64,000 bases of DNA from Paraburkholderia tagetis (GCF_022213065.1 NZ_JAKLJA010000005.1:124001-188000), one strand, 5' to 3'; shown: positions 20,797 through 32,060, numbered from the stretch's first letter. The notes: generated by a model from the letters alone, not told the origin. Numbers and translations: made by a program.

Positions 20797-21599
20797 AGAC
20801 CCGTGTCATCACGGCGATCGTCCTGCTGGCCGTCTTGCTGCCGGTCACGCTGTTCGCGCCGGTTGCCTGGTTTGGCGTGCTGATCGGCCTCGTGGTGTTG
20901 TTCGCCGCGTGGGAGTGGGCGCGCCTGCTCAACGCCGGCAAAGTGGGCTCGGTCGTCTACGCGGCAATTGCGGTGCTGGTCGTGCTCGCGAGCCAGCGGC
21001 TCGCATCGGCGCATCCGCTCTATCAGGCGGCCGGCATCTTCTGGGTCATCGCAGGCCCCTACGTGCTCGTGCGCAAGCCTACGCTCGCTGCGGGTGTCTG
21101 GCGTGCGTTTCTGCTCGCCGCCGGACTCGTGATTTTCAGCGCCTGCTGGCACGCGCTGGTCGCGGCACGCGCGGTGGGCATCGCATTCGTGCTCTCGCTG
21201 CTGCTGGTGGTCTGGCTCGCCGATATCGGCGCATACTTTGCTGGTAAGGCATTCGGAAAGCATAAGCTCGCGCCATCGATCAGCCCGGGCAAGACCTGGG
21301 AAGGCGCCGTGGGCGGCTGGGTGGCCGTGATGGTGGTGTCCATCGCCGCGCTCGCGCTGCATGCGTTCGAGCCGACCCTGTATTCGGAGCTCGCCGACCA
21401 TCAGGGGCTTGGCCGGGCGCTTCTGGTGCTTACCGTGCTGGTCGCGTTCAGTGTGATCGGCGATCTGTTCGAGTCGATGACGAAGCGCCAGGCGGGCGTA
21501 AAAGATTCGAGCGGCCTCCTGCCAGGCCACGGCGGCGTGCTCGACCGCATCGACGCGTTGTTGCCGGTGTTGCCGCTTGCCATGCTGCTGCTTGCTTAG
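20790..21599 (+). CDS. cdsA: Phosphatidate cytidylyltransferase
   Basis: A 269-residue inner-membrane enzyme that makes CDP-diacylglycerol, the precursor of all phospholipids here. There are about seven or eight hydrophobic segments from residue 5 on. The C-terminal family signature [29 protein letters not shown], with its Asp pair, is complete, and [18 protein letters not shown] is the second conserved segment. It starts inside the uppS stop region (7-bp overlap) and is followed by dxr after 40 bp. Confidence 0.97.
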   Translation: MLKTRVITAIVLLAVLLPVTLFAPVAWFGVLIGLVVLFAAWEWARLLNAGKVGSVVYAAIAVLVVLASQRLASAHPLYQAAGIFWVIAGPYVLVRKPTLAAGVWRAFLLAAGLVIFSACWHALVAARAVGIAFVLSLLLVVWLADIGAYFAGKAFGKHKLAPSISPGKTWEGAVGGWVAVMVVSIAALALHAFEPTLYSELADHQGLGRALLVLTVLVAFSVIGDLFESMTKRQAGVKDSSGLLPGHGGVLDRIDALLPVLPLAMLLLA

Positions 21600-21639
21600 A
21601 GGCACTTGGGCACTCGGTTAGAGACGCCCGGTTAGAGAA

Positions 21640-22827
21640 ATGAAAATGCAAAAACGACTCACCTTGCTCGGGTCCACGGGCTCGATCGGAGACAGCACGC
21701 TCGACGTGGTCGCGCGTCATCCGCAACGCTTCTCCGTCTACGCGCTTACCGCGCACCGCAACGGCGACAAGCTCGTCGAGCAATGTTTGCGCTTCGCGCC
21801 CGAAGTGGCCGTGGTCGGCGACGCCGACACGGCCGCGGCGGTCGAGCGCAAGCTGCGCGCGGCCGGCTCGAAGACCGTCGTGACATACGGGCCGCAGGCG
21901 CTCGTCGAGGTCGCGAAGAGCGATGGCTGCGACACCGTGGTCGCGGCCATCGTGGGCGCAGCGGGCCTCGTGCCCACGCTCGCGGCGGGGCAGGCCGGCA
22001 AGCGCATCCTGCTCGCGAACAAGGAAGCGCTCGTGATGTCGGGCGACATCTTCATGGATGCCGCGCGCGAGAACGGCGCGGTGCTTTTGCCGGTGGACAG
22101 CGAGCACAACGCCGTGTTCCAGTGCCTGCCGTCCGAAGGCACGAAGCATGGTGGCGTGACGAAGATTATTCTGACCGCTTCGGGCGGCCCGTTCCGCACG
22201 CGCGAGCCGGCCACGCTCGTTGGCGTGACGCCGGACGAGGCCTGCAAGCACCCGAACTGGTCGATGGGCCGCAAGATCTCCGTCGACTCGGCCACGATGA
22301 TGAACAAGGGTCTCGAGGTCATCGAGGCGCATTATCTGTTCGATCTGCCAGGCGATCGCATCGACGTGCTGATCCACCCGCAGAGCGTGATCCATTCGAT
22401 GGTCTCGTACGCGGACGGCTCGGTGCTCGCGCAACTGGGCAACCCGGACATGCGCACGCCGATTGCGCACGCGCTGGCATTCCCGGATCGCGTGGATTCG
22501 GGCGTGGCGCAACTCGACCTGACTCAGGTGGCGACGCTCAATTTCGAGAAGCCGGACTACGCACGTTTCCCGTGCCTTGCGCTGGCCATGAAGGCGCTGG
22601 CCGAGGGCGGCGTGGCGAGCGCCACGCTCAACGCGGCCAACGAAGTCGCGGTGGACGCGTTTCTCAACCGCCGGATCGGTTTCATGGCGATCGCGCAAAC
22701 GGTCGACGCGGTGCTCAATGCGCTGGACAATCGCAGCGCCGCGAGCCTCGACGTCGTACTCGAAGCCGACGCAGCCGCGCGCCGCGCGGCGCTCAAGATT
22801 ATCGACAGCCTGCCGGTGCCGGCCTGA
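21640..22827 (+). CDS. dxr: 1-deoxy-D-xylulose 5-phosphate reductoisomerase
   Basis: A 395-residue NADPH-dependent enzyme that converts DXP to MEP, the committed step of the MEP isoprenoid pathway and so the source of IPP for UppS. The NADPH site [14 protein letters not shown] is at residues 11-24. The metal- and substrate-binding segment is [15 protein letters not shown], with [30 protein letters not shown] and the loop [10 protein letters not shown] downstream. The ATG at 21646 is an equally possible start, two codons in. It is followed by rseP. Confidence 0.97.
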   Translation: MKMQKRLTLLGSTGSIGDSTLDVVARHPQRFSVYALTAHRNGDKLVEQCLRFAPEVAVVGDADTAAAVERKLRAAGSKTVVTYGPQALVEVAKSDGCDTVVAAIVGAAGLVPTLAAGQAGKRILLANKEALVMSGDIFMDAARENGAVLLPVDSEHNAVFQCLPSEGTKHGGVTKIILTASGGPFRTREPATLVGVTPDEACKHPNWSMGRKISVDSATMMNKGLEVIEAHYLFDLPGDRIDVLIHPQSVIHSMVSYADGSVLAQLGNPDMRTPIAHALAFPDRVDSGVAQLDLTQVATLNFEKPDYARFPCLALAMKALAEGGVASATLNAANEVAVDAFLNRRIGFMAIAQTVDAVLNALDNRSAASLDVVLEADAAARRAALKIIDSLPVPA

Positions 22828-22958
22828 GACCTCGCTCGGGCCGCTCCCGGGCTGCGCGCAGGCCGCCCGAGGGTACATGAGGGCCTGCTTGCAGGCTCGT
22901 CGGCCCGCCAATGAGGTTGCCCCGCATCGGCGCGCTGCTTCCAGCAGAGGAGGCACAT

Positions 22959-24389
22959 ATGAATCTGCTCACCGAACTGGTGGCTTTTGTCGTGGCGATC
23001 GGCGTACTCGTCGTCGTGCACGAGTATGGGCACTACAGCATCGCGCGCCTGTGCGGCGTCAAGGTTCTGCGGTTTTCGATCGGCTTCGGCAAGCCGCTCG
23101 TGCAATGGGTCAGCCAGAAGAGCGGCACCGAGTGGACGATCTCGGCGCTGCCGCTCGGCGGGTACGTCAAGATGCTCGACGAGCGCGAGCTGACGGACAA
23201 GCAGGACAAGATTCCCGAGGCTGACTTGCCGCACGCCTTCAATCGGCAGTCGGTCGGCAAGCGCATCGCCATCGTCGCCGCCGGGCCGGTTGCCAATTTC
23301 ATTCTTGCCATCGTGCTCTTCGCGGGGGTGTTCGCGAGCGGCGTGACCGAGCCGTCCGCGATCGTGGCCGTGCCGCCGGCACAAACGGTCGCCGCGCAGG
23401 CCGGTTTTCAGGGTGGCGAAACCATTGTTTCCGTGAGCGACGCCAATGGCAACGATACCGAGCCCGTGCGCTCGTGGGCGGATCTGCGCTGGAAGCTGCT
23501 ATCCGCGGCCTTCGATCAAAATCGCGTGGTGCTTTCCGCGCGCGATGGCGGCGGCACTTACGACTTTCCCCTCGATCTCTCGCACCTCACCAGCAAGGAT
23601 CTCGACGATGACTTCATGTCGAAGCTCGGTCTCGAGGCCGGCGGCAGCAAGCTGACGATCGCAGGCGTGGAGGCGGGCAGCGCCGCACAGCAGGCGGGGC
23701 TGGAAAAGGGCGATCGTCTGCTTGCGATCGATGGCCGTCCCGTTGACAGCGCAAGCACTTTCATCGGCTATGTGAAGGCTCATGCGGGCCAGCCCGTGCA
23801 TCTGCGGATCGCGCGCGGCGCAGCACAAAACGCCGAACAAAACGCCGCGCAAGCCGGGGACGCAGGCCAGGTGCAGACGATGATGGTCACGGTCACGCCC
23901 GCGACACAGCGCGACGGCGAAACGGGCCAGGAAGTGGGGCGTATCGGTGCGGCGCTCGCGGCGCAGGCGCTGTCGGTGGACGTGCGTTACGGGCCGATCG
24001 AGAGCATTCGGCTGGGCGCGTTTCGCACGTGGGACATCTCGATATACTCGCTGCGCATGTTCGGCCGCATGCTCACGGGCGAGGCATCGCTGAAGAATCT
24101 GTCGGGCCCGGTGACGATTGCTGACTATGCAGGCAAGAGCGCAAGACTCGGTCCGTCCGCGTTCCTGTCGTTCCTCGCCCTTGTCAGCATTAGCCTCGGC
24201 GTACTCAACCTGCTCCCAATTCCGGTATTGGATGGGGGGCATCTGTTATATTATGCGGTTGAAGCCGTAACGGGCAAAGCCGTCTCGGACCGCTGGCAGC
24301 TCGTGTTGCAGCGCGCGGGACTTGCCTGCATCGTCGCGCTGTCGGCGATCGCGTTGTTCAACGATCTGGCTCGGTTAATCCATTTTTAA
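22959..24389 (+). CDS. rseP: RIP zinc metalloprotease RseP
   Basis: A 476-residue site-2 protease of the inner membrane. It cleaves anti-sigma-E factor RseA within the membrane after DegS during envelope stress, and also clears signal peptides. The HEYGH zinc motif is at residues 21-25 in the first membrane segment, and the second active-site motif NLLPIPVLDGGHLLYY is near residue 420. Two PDZ domains lie between, with PDZ-type motifs around AAQAGFQGGETIVSV and AAQQAGLEKGDRLLAIDGRPV. The start is the ATG at 22959, with AGAGGAGG upstream; an extension to 22911 is unlikely. The adjacent bamA and skp are typical envelope-stress partners. Confidence 0.95.
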   Translation: MNLLTELVAFVVAIGVLVVVHEYGHYSIARLCGVKVLRFSIGFGKPLVQWVSQKSGTEWTISALPLGGYVKMLDERELTDKQDKIPEADLPHAFNRQSVGKRIAIVAAGPVANFILAIVLFAGVFASGVTEPSAIVAVPPAQTVAAQAGFQGGETIVSVSDANGNDTEPVRSWADLRWKLLSAAFDQNRVVLSARDGGGTYDFPLDLSHLTSKDLDDDFMSKLGLEAGGSKLTIAGVEAGSAAQQAGLEKGDRLLAIDGRPVDSASTFIGYVKAHAGQPVHLRIARGAAQNAEQNAAQAGDAGQVQTMMVTVTPATQRDGETGQEVGRIGAALAAQALSVDVRYGPIESIRLGAFRTWDISIYSLRMFGRMLTGEASLKNLSGPVTIADYAGKSARLGPSAFLSFLALVSISLGVLNLLPIPVLDGGHLLYYAVEAVTGKAVSDRWQLVLQRAGLACIVALSAIALFNDLARLIHF

Positions 24390-24456
24390 AGATGTCTGGC
24401 GGCGTCCGAGGGCGGGCCGCCCGATCTGATGCAGCTATACACACTGGGGAAGCACG

Positions 24457-26763
24457 TTGTTTAGACCTCATCGCTTGGTTCCAAAAACGGTTGCGGCCGC
24501 GGCGATCGCCGCACATGGTCTCGTCGCTCATGCAGCGACTACGCCATTCGTGGTACAGGACATCCGCATCGAAGGACTGCAACGCGTCGAGCCGGGCACG
24601 GTGTTCGCGTACCTGCCCATCAAGCAGGGCGATACGTTCACCGACGACAAGGCCTCCGAAGCCATTCGCGCATTGTATGCGACGGGTTTCTTCAACGACG
24701 TGCGCATCGGCACCGAAGGCGGTGTCGTCGTCGTGCAGGTGCAGGAGCGTCCGGCGATCGGCACGATCGACTTCGCGGGCATCAAGGAGTTCGACAAGGA
24801 CAACCTCACGAAGGCGTTGCGCGCAGTCGGCCTCTCGCAGGGCCGCTACTACGACAAGGCGCTCGTGGACAAGGCCGAGCAGGAGCTCAAGCGCCAGTAC
24901 CTCACGCGCGGCTTCTATGCCGCCGAGGTCACGACCACGGTCACGCCGATCGACCGCAACCGCGTTGGCCTGCTGTTCTCGGTGGTCGAAGGCCCGAGTG
25001 CGAAGATCCGCCAGATCAACTTCATCGGCAACAAGACGTACAGCAGCGGCACGCTCCTCTCGGAGATGCAGCTGTCCACGCCGAACTGGTTCTCGTGGTA
25101 CACGAAGAACGACCTGTACTCGAAGGAAAAGCTCACGGGCGACCTCGAGAACGTGCGCTCGTACTACCTGAATCACGGCTACCTCGAGTTCAACATCGAC
25201 TCGACGCAGGTTTCGATTTCGCCCGACAAGAAGGACATGTACCTGACGGTCGGGATCCACGAGGGCGAGCCCTACAAGATCTCCGGCATCCATCTGGCCG
25301 GCAATCTGCTCGACCGCGAGGCCGAGCTCAACAAGCTCGTCAAGATCAAGCCGGGCGACCGCTTCTCGGCCGAGAAGCTGCAGGCCACGACCAAGGCCAT
25401 CGTCGACAAGCTCGGCGAATACGGCTACGCGTTCGCGACCGTCAATGCGCTGCCGCAGATCAATCAGGCCGATCACACGGTCGACCTCACGCTGCAGATC
25501 GATCCGAGCCGCCGCGTGTACGTGCGCCGCATCAACGTGATCGGCAACACACGCACGCGCGACGAAGTCGTGCGGCGCGAAATGCGCCAGCTCGAAAGCT
25601 CGTGGTTCGATTCGAGCCGCCTCGCGCTCTCGAAAGACCGTATCAACCGCCTCGGCTACTTCACCGACGTCGACGTGACTACGGTTCCGGTGGAGGGCAC
25701 GCCCGACCAGGTCGACGTGAACGTCAAGGTGGCCGAAAAGCCGACCGGCGCCATCACGCTGGGTGCGGGCTTCTCCTCCACGGACAAGGTGGTGCTCTCG
25801 GCCGGTGTCTCGCAGGACAACGTGTTCGGCTCGGGCACGAGCCTCTCGGTGAACGTGAACACCGCGAAGACGTACCGCACGCTGGCAGTCACGCAGGTGG
25901 ACCCGTACTTCACGGTGGACGGCATCAAGCGCATTACCGACGTCTACTACCGCACGTACCAGCCGCTGTACTACTCGACCGATTCGAGCTTCCGCATCGT
26001 CACGGCGGGCGGCGACCTGAAGTTCGGCATCCCGTTCTCGGAAGTCGATACGGTCTTCTTCGGCATCGGCTTCGAGCAGGACCGTCTCGACACCGACGCG
26101 TACACGCCGCAGAGCTACATCGACTACGTGAAGAACTTCGGCCGTGTGTCGAACAACATTCCGTTCACGATCGGCTGGTCGCGCGACGCGCGTGACAGCG
26201 CGCTGATTCCGAGCCGCGGCTACTTCACGCAGGCGAACTTCGAATGGGGCACGCCGGTCGGCTCGACGCCGTACATCAAGACCGACGTGCAAGCTCAGTA
26301 CTATTATTCGTTCGCGCGCGGTTTCGTGCTGGGCATGAATTTCCAGGCCGGTTACGGCAAGGGCCTCGGCGGCAAGCCGTACCCGATCTTCAAGAACTAC
26401 TACGCGGGCGGTATCGGCTCGGTGCGTGGCTACGAACCGAGCTCGCTCGGCCCGCGCGACGCCAAGACGAACGACCCGATCGGCGGCTCGAAGATGGTGG
26501 TCGGCAACATCGAGCTCACGTTCCCGCTACCGGGCACTGGCTACGACCGCACACTGCGCGTCTTCACCTTTGTCGACGGTGGTAACGTCTGGGGCGACGA
26601 GGGCAGCAGCATCGGCTCGAACGGTCTGCGTTACGCATACGGTGTGGGTCTTGCGTGGATTTCGCCGATTGGCCCGCTCAAGCTGAGCCTGGGCTTCCCG
26701 GTCACGAAGCATACGGGTGACCAGTACCAGAAGTTCCAGTTCCAGATTGGTACGGCCTTCTGA
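24457..26763 (+). CDS. bamA: Outer membrane protein assembly factor BamA
   Basis: A 768-residue Omp85-family protein, the core of the BAM complex that folds beta-barrel proteins into the outer membrane. The signal peptide covers about residues 1-27 (cleavage after AHA). Five POTRA domains follow (about 28-425), beginning FVVQDIRIEGLQRVEPGTVF. The C-terminal 16-strand barrel includes the conserved loop-6 motif GSVRGYEPSSLG and ends in the BAM signal ...FQFQIGTAF with terminal Phe. The start is TTG at 24457, the only one that includes the whole signal peptide; GGGGAAG lies 6 bp upstream. It lies between rseP and skp, as in most proteobacteria. Confidence 0.97.
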   Translation: MFRPHRLVPKTVAAAAIAAHGLVAHAATTPFVVQDIRIEGLQRVEPGTVFAYLPIKQGDTFTDDKASEAIRALYATGFFNDVRIGTEGGVVVVQVQERPAIGTIDFAGIKEFDKDNLTKALRAVGLSQGRYYDKALVDKAEQELKRQYLTRGFYAAEVTTTVTPIDRNRVGLLFSVVEGPSAKIRQINFIGNKTYSSGTLLSEMQLSTPNWFSWYTKNDLYSKEKLTGDLENVRSYYLNHGYLEFNIDSTQVSISPDKKDMYLTVGIHEGEPYKISGIHLAGNLLDREAELNKLVKIKPGDRFSAEKLQATTKAIVDKLGEYGYAFATVNALPQINQADHTVDLTLQIDPSRRVYVRRINVIGNTRTRDEVVRREMRQLESSWFDSSRLALSKDRINRLGYFTDVDVTTVPVEGTPDQVDVNVKVAEKPTGAITLGAGFSSTDKVVLSAGVSQDNVFGSGTSLSVNVNTAKTYRTLAVTQVDPYFTVDGIKRITDVYYRTYQPLYYSTDSSFRIVTAGGDLKFGIPFSEVDTVFFGIGFEQDRLDTDAYTPQSYIDYVKNFGRVSNNIPFTIGWSRDARDSALIPSRGYFTQANFEWGTPVGSTPYIKTDVQAQYYYSFARGFVLGMNFQAGYGKGLGGKPYPIFKNYYAGGIGSVRGYEPSSLGPRDAKTNDPIGGSKMVVGNIELTFPLPGTGYDRTLRVFTFVDGGNVWGDEGSSIGSNGLRYAYGVGLAWISPIGPLKLSLGFPVTKHTGDQYQKFQFQIGTAF

Positions 26764-26807
26764 CGACACGCGCAAGAACAGGCATTTACAGAAACGAGAG
26801 GATAACT

Positions 26808-27353
26808 TTGCTAACGGGTATGTTTTCCAGGCGGACGATCGGGGCCTTGACGCTGTCGCTGGCGATGCTCGCTGCTGGCACGGGCGTGGCCCATGCGCAG
26901 GAAGCGAAGATCGCGGCGGTCAACTCCGACCGCATCCTGCGCGAATCCGGCCCCGCGAAAGCCGCGCAAACCAAGCTCGAAGCCGAGTTCGCAAAGCGCG
27001 ACAAGGACCTGCAGGACATGGCGCAACGCCTGAAGGCCATGTCGGATGCCCTCGACAAGAACGGGCCGGGCATGTCGCCTGGCGATCGCGCGCAGAAGCA
27101 GCGCGATCTGTCGCAGCTCGACAGCGACTTCCAGCGCAAGCAGCGTGAATTTCGCGAAGATCTGAACCAGCGTCGCAACGAAGAGCTTGCGGCGGTGCTG
27201 GACCGGGCTAACAAGGTGATCAAGCAGATCGCCGAGCAGCAGCACTACGATTTGATCGTGCAGGAAGCGGTGTACGTGAGCCCGCGCATCGACATCACCG
27301 ACCAGGTCCTGAAGGCGCTTGCAGCGTCGAGCGGCGCTGGCAGCAGCAATTAA
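26808..27353 (+). CDS. skp: Periplasmic chaperone Skp/OmpH
   Basis: A 181-residue periplasmic trimeric chaperone that keeps outer-membrane proteins soluble on the way to BamA. The signal peptide is MLTGMFSRRTIGALTLSLAMLAAGTGVAHA|Q (about 30 aa). The mature part starts EAKIAAVNSDRILRESGPAKAAQTKLEAEF and is a long charged helical hairpin (about 45-150), as in Skp. The TTG at 26808 has GAGAGG 7 nt upstream, while the ATG at 26820 lacks close spacing, so the TTG is preferred. It precedes lpxD by 18 bp. Confidence 0.93.
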   Translation: MLTGMFSRRTIGALTLSLAMLAAGTGVAHAQEAKIAAVNSDRILRESGPAKAAQTKLEAEFAKRDKDLQDMAQRLKAMSDALDKNGPGMSPGDRAQKQRDLSQLDSDFQRKQREFREDLNQRRNEELAAVLDRANKVIKQIAEQQHYDLIVQEAVYVSPRIDITDQVLKALAASSGAGSSN

Positions 27354-27371
27354 GGCAGGAGCATCACGCGC

Positions 27372-28445
27372 ATGGCTTTTACGCTTGAGGACATCGCCGG
27401 GCGGTTTGGCGGCGAAGTGATCGGCGATCCGACGCAACGTGTCGGCTCGCTTGCGCCGCTCGACCAGGCCGGTCCGCAGCAGCTGGCGTTCCTCGCCAAC
27501 CCGAAGTATCTGTCGCAGGTCGAGACGACTCGCGCAGGCGCAGTCCTCATCAGCCCGGACGATCTCGAAAAGCTTGCTTCCCGCGAGGCGCGCAACTTCA
27601 TCGTCACACCCAATCCGTATGCTTATTTTGCACGCGTGGCGCAGGCGTTCATCGACCTCGCCGCGCCGAAGGTACAGCCGGGCGTGCACCCGAGCGCCCA
27701 TGTCGACGCCACCGCGAAGGTCGCCGCGAGCGCAGTGATTGGCCCGAACGTCACGGTCGAGGCGGGGGCCACGATCGGCGAGCATGTACGGCTGGATGCC
27801 AACGTGTTCATCGGGCGCGGCACACAGGTGGGCGAGGGCTCGCATTTCTACCCGGGCGTGACGGTTTACCACGGCTGCAAGATCGGTGCGCGCGCCATCG
27901 TGCACGCAGGCGCCGTGATCGGCTCGGACGGCTTTGGCTTTGCGCCCGATTTCAAGGGTGACGGCGATGCTCGCACGGGCAGCTGGGTGAAGATTCCGCA
28001 AGTGGGCGGCGTTTCGATCGGAACCGACGTCGAGATTGGTGCGAATACCACGATCGACCGTGGTGCAATGGCCGACACGATCATCGAGGAGTGCGTCAAG
28101 ATCGACAACCTCGTGCAGATCGGCCACAACTGCAAGGTTGGCGCGTATACCGTGATCGCGGGCTGCGCAGGCATCGCGGGCAGCACCACGATCGGCCGTC
28201 ATTGCATGATCGGCGGCGCGGTCGGCGTCGCGGGTCACGTCACGTTGGGCGACTACGTGATCGTCACGGCGAAGTCGGGCGTCTCGAAGTCGCTGCCCAA
28301 GGCGGGTATTTACACGAGCGCATTCCCCGCGGTGGACCACGCCGACTGGAACAAGAGCGCCGCGCTGCTACGCAATATCGACAAGCTGCGCGACCGCATC
28401 AGGGCGCTCGAAGCCGCTGCCCAAAAGGTACAGGGCGACGCATAA
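27372..28445 (+). CDS. lpxD: UDP-3-O-acylglucosamine N-acyltransferase LpxD
   Basis: A 357-residue lipid A enzyme, the third step of the Raetz pathway, transferring a 3-hydroxyacyl chain from ACP to the glucosamine nitrogen. The N-terminal uridine-binding domain contains [22 protein letters not shown]. The left-handed beta-helix of hexapeptide repeats runs from about residue 105 to 320. The catalytic His is the one in QIGHNCKVG near residue 252, and [11 protein letters not shown] is conserved. A C-terminal helix closes the trimer. It is in the skp-lpxD-fabZ-lpxA-lpxB cluster. Confidence 0.97.
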   Translation: MAFTLEDIAGRFGGEVIGDPTQRVGSLAPLDQAGPQQLAFLANPKYLSQVETTRAGAVLISPDDLEKLASREARNFIVTPNPYAYFARVAQAFIDLAAPKVQPGVHPSAHVDATAKVAASAVIGPNVTVEAGATIGEHVRLDANVFIGRGTQVGEGSHFYPGVTVYHGCKIGARAIVHAGAVIGSDGFGFAPDFKGDGDARTGSWVKIPQVGGVSIGTDVEIGANTTIDRGAMADTIIEECVKIDNLVQIGHNCKVGAYTVIAGCAGIAGSTTIGRHCMIGGAVGVAGHVTLGDYVIVTAKSGVSKSLPKAGIYTSAFPAVDHADWNKSAALLRNIDKLRDRIRALEAAAQKVQGDA

Positions 28446-28643
28446 CGAAGCAGGTTCGGGGCTTGACCGTACCCCGGTCTGCGAGACCCGGGGCAATCCG
28501 CATGCACGAAGTGTTGCGCGTAGCGCATACTGCGCCTGAAGCGCGGGCCGCAGGGATACCGCCAGAGCCGGGCTTCGATATGCCGGACACTTTCAGACAT
28601 CGCATCGACAGTCACACGCAATTCCTGCGTGAGCAGAAACACC

Positions 28644-29108
28644 ATGAACATCGAAAAACTCAACTTCGACATCCACAAGATCCTCACGCTGCTTCCGCAC
28701 CGTTATCCGTTCCTGATGGTGGACCGGGTCACCGAACTCGTGCCGCACAAGAGCATCAAGGCGTTGAAGAACGTGACCGTCAATGAGCCCTTTTTCACGG
28801 GCCATTTTCCGCAGCGTCCGGTCATGCCCGGCGTGATGATCCTCGAAGCCCTGGCGCAAACCGCCGCGCTCCTCACGTTTTCGGAAGAGGAGCAGGACTT
28901 CGAGAACACGCTTTACTACTTCGTCGGCATCGACGGCGCGCGCTTCAAGCGCGTGGTCGAGCCGGGCGATCAGCTCATCCTGAACGTGACGTTCGAGCGC
29001 TACATGCGCGGCATCTGGAAGTTCAAGGCACAAGCCGAAGTGGAAGGTGTCGTCGCCTGCGAGGCGGAACTGATGTGCACCGTCAAGAAAATGGACGCGG
29101 CGCAGTAA
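28644..29108 (+). CDS. fabZ: 3-hydroxyacyl-ACP dehydratase FabZ
   Basis: A 154-residue hot-dog-fold dehydratase of type II fatty acid synthesis. It competes with LpxA for 3-hydroxyacyl-ACP and so balances phospholipid against lipid A. The active-site His54 is in [15 protein letters not shown] and Glu68 in MILEALAQ. The ATG at 28644 is preferred; a GTG five codons upstream (28629) is possible, but neither has a strong ribosome binding site. A 198-bp gap separates it from lpxD; I see no gene or clear promoter in that gap. Confidence 0.97.
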   Translation: MNIEKLNFDIHKILTLLPHRYPFLMVDRVTELVPHKSIKALKNVTVNEPFFTGHFPQRPVMPGVMILEALAQTAALLTFSEEEQDFENTLYYFVGIDGARFKRVVEPGDQLILNVTFERYMRGIWKFKAQAEVEGVVACEAELMCTVKKMDAAQ

Positions 29109-29190
29109 GATGCGCCGCCGCGTGCCGCTGCGCGCCCTAAGCCCTGGCGAGGTGCGCCGGCGCGGCAACAGAATCGGAGAGTGAGGACGA

Positions 29191-29979
29191 ATGAGCAGGA
29201 TCCATCCCACTGCGGTCGTCGAATCCGGCGCGCAAGTCGATGAATCGGTAGAGATCGGGCCGTATGCGGTGATCGGCGCCAACGTCACCATTGGCGCGCG
29301 CACCAGGATCGGTTCGCACAGCGTGCTGGAAGGCCACACGACGATCGGCGAGGACAACGCGATCGGCCACTATGCGATCATCGGCGGCCGTCCGCAGGAC
29401 ATGAAGTACAAGGGCGAGCCCACGAAGCTCGTGATCGGCAACCGTAATACCATTCGCGAGTTCACGTCGATCCATACGGGCACGGTGCAGGACACCGGCG
29501 TCACGGTGGTCGGCGACGACAACTGGATCATGTCCTACGTGCACGTGGGACACGACTGCCGGCTCGGCAACAACGTGATCATGTCGAGCAACGCGCAGCT
29601 CGCGGGCCATGTGATCGTCGACGATTTCGCGATCGTCGGCGGCATGACGGGCGTGCATCAGTTCGTGCGCATCGGTGCGCATTCGATGGTGGGCGGCGCA
29701 TCGGCACTCGTGCAGGACGTGCCGCCGTTCGTCATCGCGGCGGGCAACAAGGCGGTGCCGCACGGCGTCAACGTAGAAGGTCTGCGCCGCCGCGGCTTTT
29801 CGGCCGATGCAATCTCCGCGCTGCGCTCGGCCTACCGGACGCTGTACAAGAACGGCCTGTCGCTCGAAGAAGCGAAGGTGCAGCTTGCCGAACTCGCGCA
29901 AGCGGGCGGTGACGGCGACGAGCACGTGAAGGCGCTGCTCGGTTTCGTCGAGCAGTCGCAACGCGGCATCATCCGCTAA
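29191..29979 (+). CDS. lpxA: UDP-N-acetylglucosamine acyltransferase LpxA
   Basis: A 262-residue enzyme for the first step of lipid A synthesis, 3-O-acylation of UDP-GlcNAc. The length equals E. coli LpxA. The left-handed beta-helix spans about residues 1-190, and the catalytic His is His121 in [26 protein letters not shown] is the conserved acyl-chain region. The helical C-terminal domain follows from about 195 ([22 protein letters not shown]). It has GGAGAG upstream and is 3 bp before lpxB. Confidence 0.98.
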   Translation: MSRIHPTAVVESGAQVDESVEIGPYAVIGANVTIGARTRIGSHSVLEGHTTIGEDNAIGHYAIIGGRPQDMKYKGEPTKLVIGNRNTIREFTSIHTGTVQDTGVTVVGDDNWIMSYVHVGHDCRLGNNVIMSSNAQLAGHVIVDDFAIVGGMTGVHQFVRIGAHSMVGGASALVQDVPPFVIAAGNKAVPHGVNVEGLRRRGFSADAISALRSAYRTLYKNGLSLEEAKVQLAELAQAGGDGDEHVKALLGFVEQSQRGIIR

Positions 29980-29982
29980 CCG

Positions 29983-31152
29983 ATGGCGCTGCAAACCCGA
30001 CCGTTGCGCCTCGCCATGGTCGCCGGCGAGCCGTCCGGCGACCTGCTCGCGGCGTCGCTGCTCAAGGGGCTGGCCAGCCGGCTACCAGATACTGCGCACT
30101 ACTATGGAATTGGCGGGCCGCGCATGCAGGCCGCCGGTTTCGATGCGCACTGGCCGATGGACAAGCTCTCGGTGCGCGGCTACGTCGAGGCGCTCAAGCA
30201 TATTCCCGAGATCCTGCGCATTCGCGGCGAACTCAAGCATCAACTGCTCGCGGATCCGCCCGACGTCTTTATCGGCGTGGACGCGCCCGATTTCAACTTC
30301 GGTCTCGAACACCCGTTGCGTGACGCGGGCATTCCCACGATCCACTTCGTGTGCCCGTCCATCTGGGCGTGGCGCGGCGGCCGCATCAAGAAGATCCAGA
30401 AGGCGGTGGATCACATGCTCTGCGTGTTTCCGTTCGAGCCGGCGATCCTCGAGAAAGCTGGTGTGGCGGCGACCTACGTGGGGCATCCGCTCGCCGACGA
30501 CATCCCGCTCGAGCCGGATGTGCCCGGCGCGCGCCGCGCGCTCGGCTTGCCCGAGTCCGGCCCGGTGATCGCGGTGCTGCCAGGCAGCCGCCGCTCCGAG
30601 ATCAACCTGATCGGCCCGACGTTCTTCGACGCGATGCAGATCATGCAGCAGCGAGAGCCGGGCCTGCGCTTCGTGATGCCTGCGGCGACGCCGGCCATTC
30701 ACGCGCAGTTGCAGGAGCTCGCTAACCAGCACCAGGGCCTCGCGCTCACGATCATCGACGGCCAGTCCCAGGTGGCGATGACGGCCGCCGACGCAATCCT
30801 CGTGAAGAGCGGTACGGTCACGCTCGAGGCGGCGCTGCTCAAGAAGCCGATGGTCATCTCGTACAAGGTGCCCTGGCTCACGGGGCAGATCATGCGCCGC
30901 CAGGGCTATCTGCCGTATGTCGGCCTGCCGAATATTCTGGCAGGGCGCTTCGTGGTGCCCGAGATCCTCCAGCACTTCGCGACGCCCGAGGCGCTCGCGG
31001 ACGCGACGCTCACGCAGTTGCACGACGAGGCGAACCGGCGCACGCTAACTGAAGTGTTCACGCAGATGCACCATGCACTGCGCCAGAACACGGCGGAGCG
31101 CGCGGCGGAAGTCGTCGCCAGCGTCGTGGAGCGCCGCAGGGGGCAGGCATGA
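29983..31152 (+). CDS. lpxB: Lipid-A-disaccharide synthase LpxB
   Basis: A 389-residue GT19 glycosyltransferase that condenses UDP-2,3-diacylglucosamine with lipid X to give the lipid A disaccharide at the membrane. The N-terminal motif is [21 protein letters not shown], followed by [29 protein letters not shown], and [15 protein letters not shown] in the UDP-binding half. The pair [21 protein letters not shown] closes the donor site. It lies 3 bp after lpxA and overlaps rnhB by 4 bp (ATGA). Confidence 0.97.
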   Translation: MALQTRPLRLAMVAGEPSGDLLAASLLKGLASRLPDTAHYYGIGGPRMQAAGFDAHWPMDKLSVRGYVEALKHIPEILRIRGELKHQLLADPPDVFIGVDAPDFNFGLEHPLRDAGIPTIHFVCPSIWAWRGGRIKKIQKAVDHMLCVFPFEPAILEKAGVAATYVGHPLADDIPLEPDVPGARRALGLPESGPVIAVLPGSRRSEINLIGPTFFDAMQIMQQREPGLRFVMPAATPAIHAQLQELANQHQGLALTIIDGQSQVAMTAADAILVKSGTVTLEAALLKKPMVISYKVPWLTGQIMRRQGYLPYVGLPNILAGRFVVPEILQHFATPEALADATLTQLHDEANRRTLTEVFTQMHHALRQNTAERAAEVVASVVERRRGQA

Positions 31153-32000
31153 CCGAGAAGACGATCAAGCGTGCGCAGGCGCCGACGAGGGCGGAATCGT
31201 CCTCGCCATCGGCGCCGATTGCGACCCCGAATGCGGTCCCGGCTTTAACCAGAAAGCCGCCGTCGCAGGTGGCGCTCAAGATCGCCGCGCGTCGCAAGGC
31301 AGCGCGTCAGGCCGGACTGCTGTTCGAGTCTCCCGACGACGTGATCTGCGGCGTGGACGAAGCCGGCCGCGGTCCGCTCGCCGGTCCGGTGGTCGCGGCT
31401 GCTGTGATTCTCGATCCCGCGCGGCCCATTCGCGGACTCAACGATTCGAAGATGCTGACTGCGCAGGCGCGCGAGAAGCTATACGACCGGATCGTCGAGC
31501 GCTCGCTCGCATGGAGCGTCGCATCGGCGTCGGTCGAAGAAATCGACACGCTCAACATCCTGCACGCGACCATGCTGGCGATGCGGCGCGCGGTCGAAGG
31601 CTTGAGCGTCGCGCCCACGCTCGCGAAGATCGACGGCAATCGCTGCCCGGTCATGCCGGTGCGCAGCGAGGCCGTGATCGGCGGCGACGCGCTCGTGCCC
31701 AGTATTTCAGCGGCCTCCATCATCGCGAAGGTGACGCGTGACCGCATGCTGACGCAGTTGCACGAGACGTTCCCCCACTACGGCTTCGATGCGCACGCGG
31801 GCTATGGCACGCCGCAGCACCTCGCGGCGCTGCGTGAGCACGGCCCTTGCGAGCATCACCGGCGCTCGTTCGCGCCCGTGCGCGAGGCCTACGCGCTGCA
31901 TGGCGTCGTGCTGCCCGGTGTGGCCACCGTGGTCAGCGACGTAGCTGCGCTGGAAGACGATGCCGTCGGTCCGGACGACGACGCCTTCATGCCAGCCTGA
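31149..32000 (+). CDS. rnhB: Ribonuclease HII
   Basis: A 283-residue RNase H type 2 that cuts at ribonucleotides embedded in DNA. The core begins [24 protein letters not shown], carrying the catalytic Asp-Glu pair, followed by [16 protein letters not shown] and [15 protein letters not shown]. Both ends are longer than E. coli RnhB (198 aa). About 65 residues precede the core (Ser/Pro/Lys-rich) and about 30 acidic residues follow ([20 protein letters not shown]). Both tails look disordered. The ATG overlaps the lpxB stop, which supports the long N-terminus, although internal starts exist. Confidence 0.94.
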   Translation: MTEKTIKRAQAPTRAESSSPSAPIATPNAVPALTRKPPSQVALKIAARRKAARQAGLLFESPDDVICGVDEAGRGPLAGPVVAAAVILDPARPIRGLNDSKMLTAQAREKLYDRIVERSLAWSVASASVEEIDTLNILHATMLAMRRAVEGLSVAPTLAKIDGNRCPVMPVRSEAVIGGDALVPSISAASIIAKVTRDRMLTQLHETFPHYGFDAHAGYGTPQHLAALREHGPCEHHRRSFAPVREAYALHGVVLPGVATVVSDVAALEDDAVGPDDDAFMPA

Positions 32001-32030
32001 TCCCGCACGATGTCGCTGCCCATGCAATCC

Positions 32031-32060
32031 GGCGCCGCCCTGTGCGGCGCCGTTTTCCTT
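32031..32060 (+). terminator. Terminator after rnhB
   Basis: Perfect stem GGCGCCGC (32031-32038) with GCGGCGCC (32044-32051), loop CCTGT, followed by GTTTTCCTTT. It marks the end of the long lpx-rnhB transcription unit, 36 bp before the next gene. Confidence 0.75.
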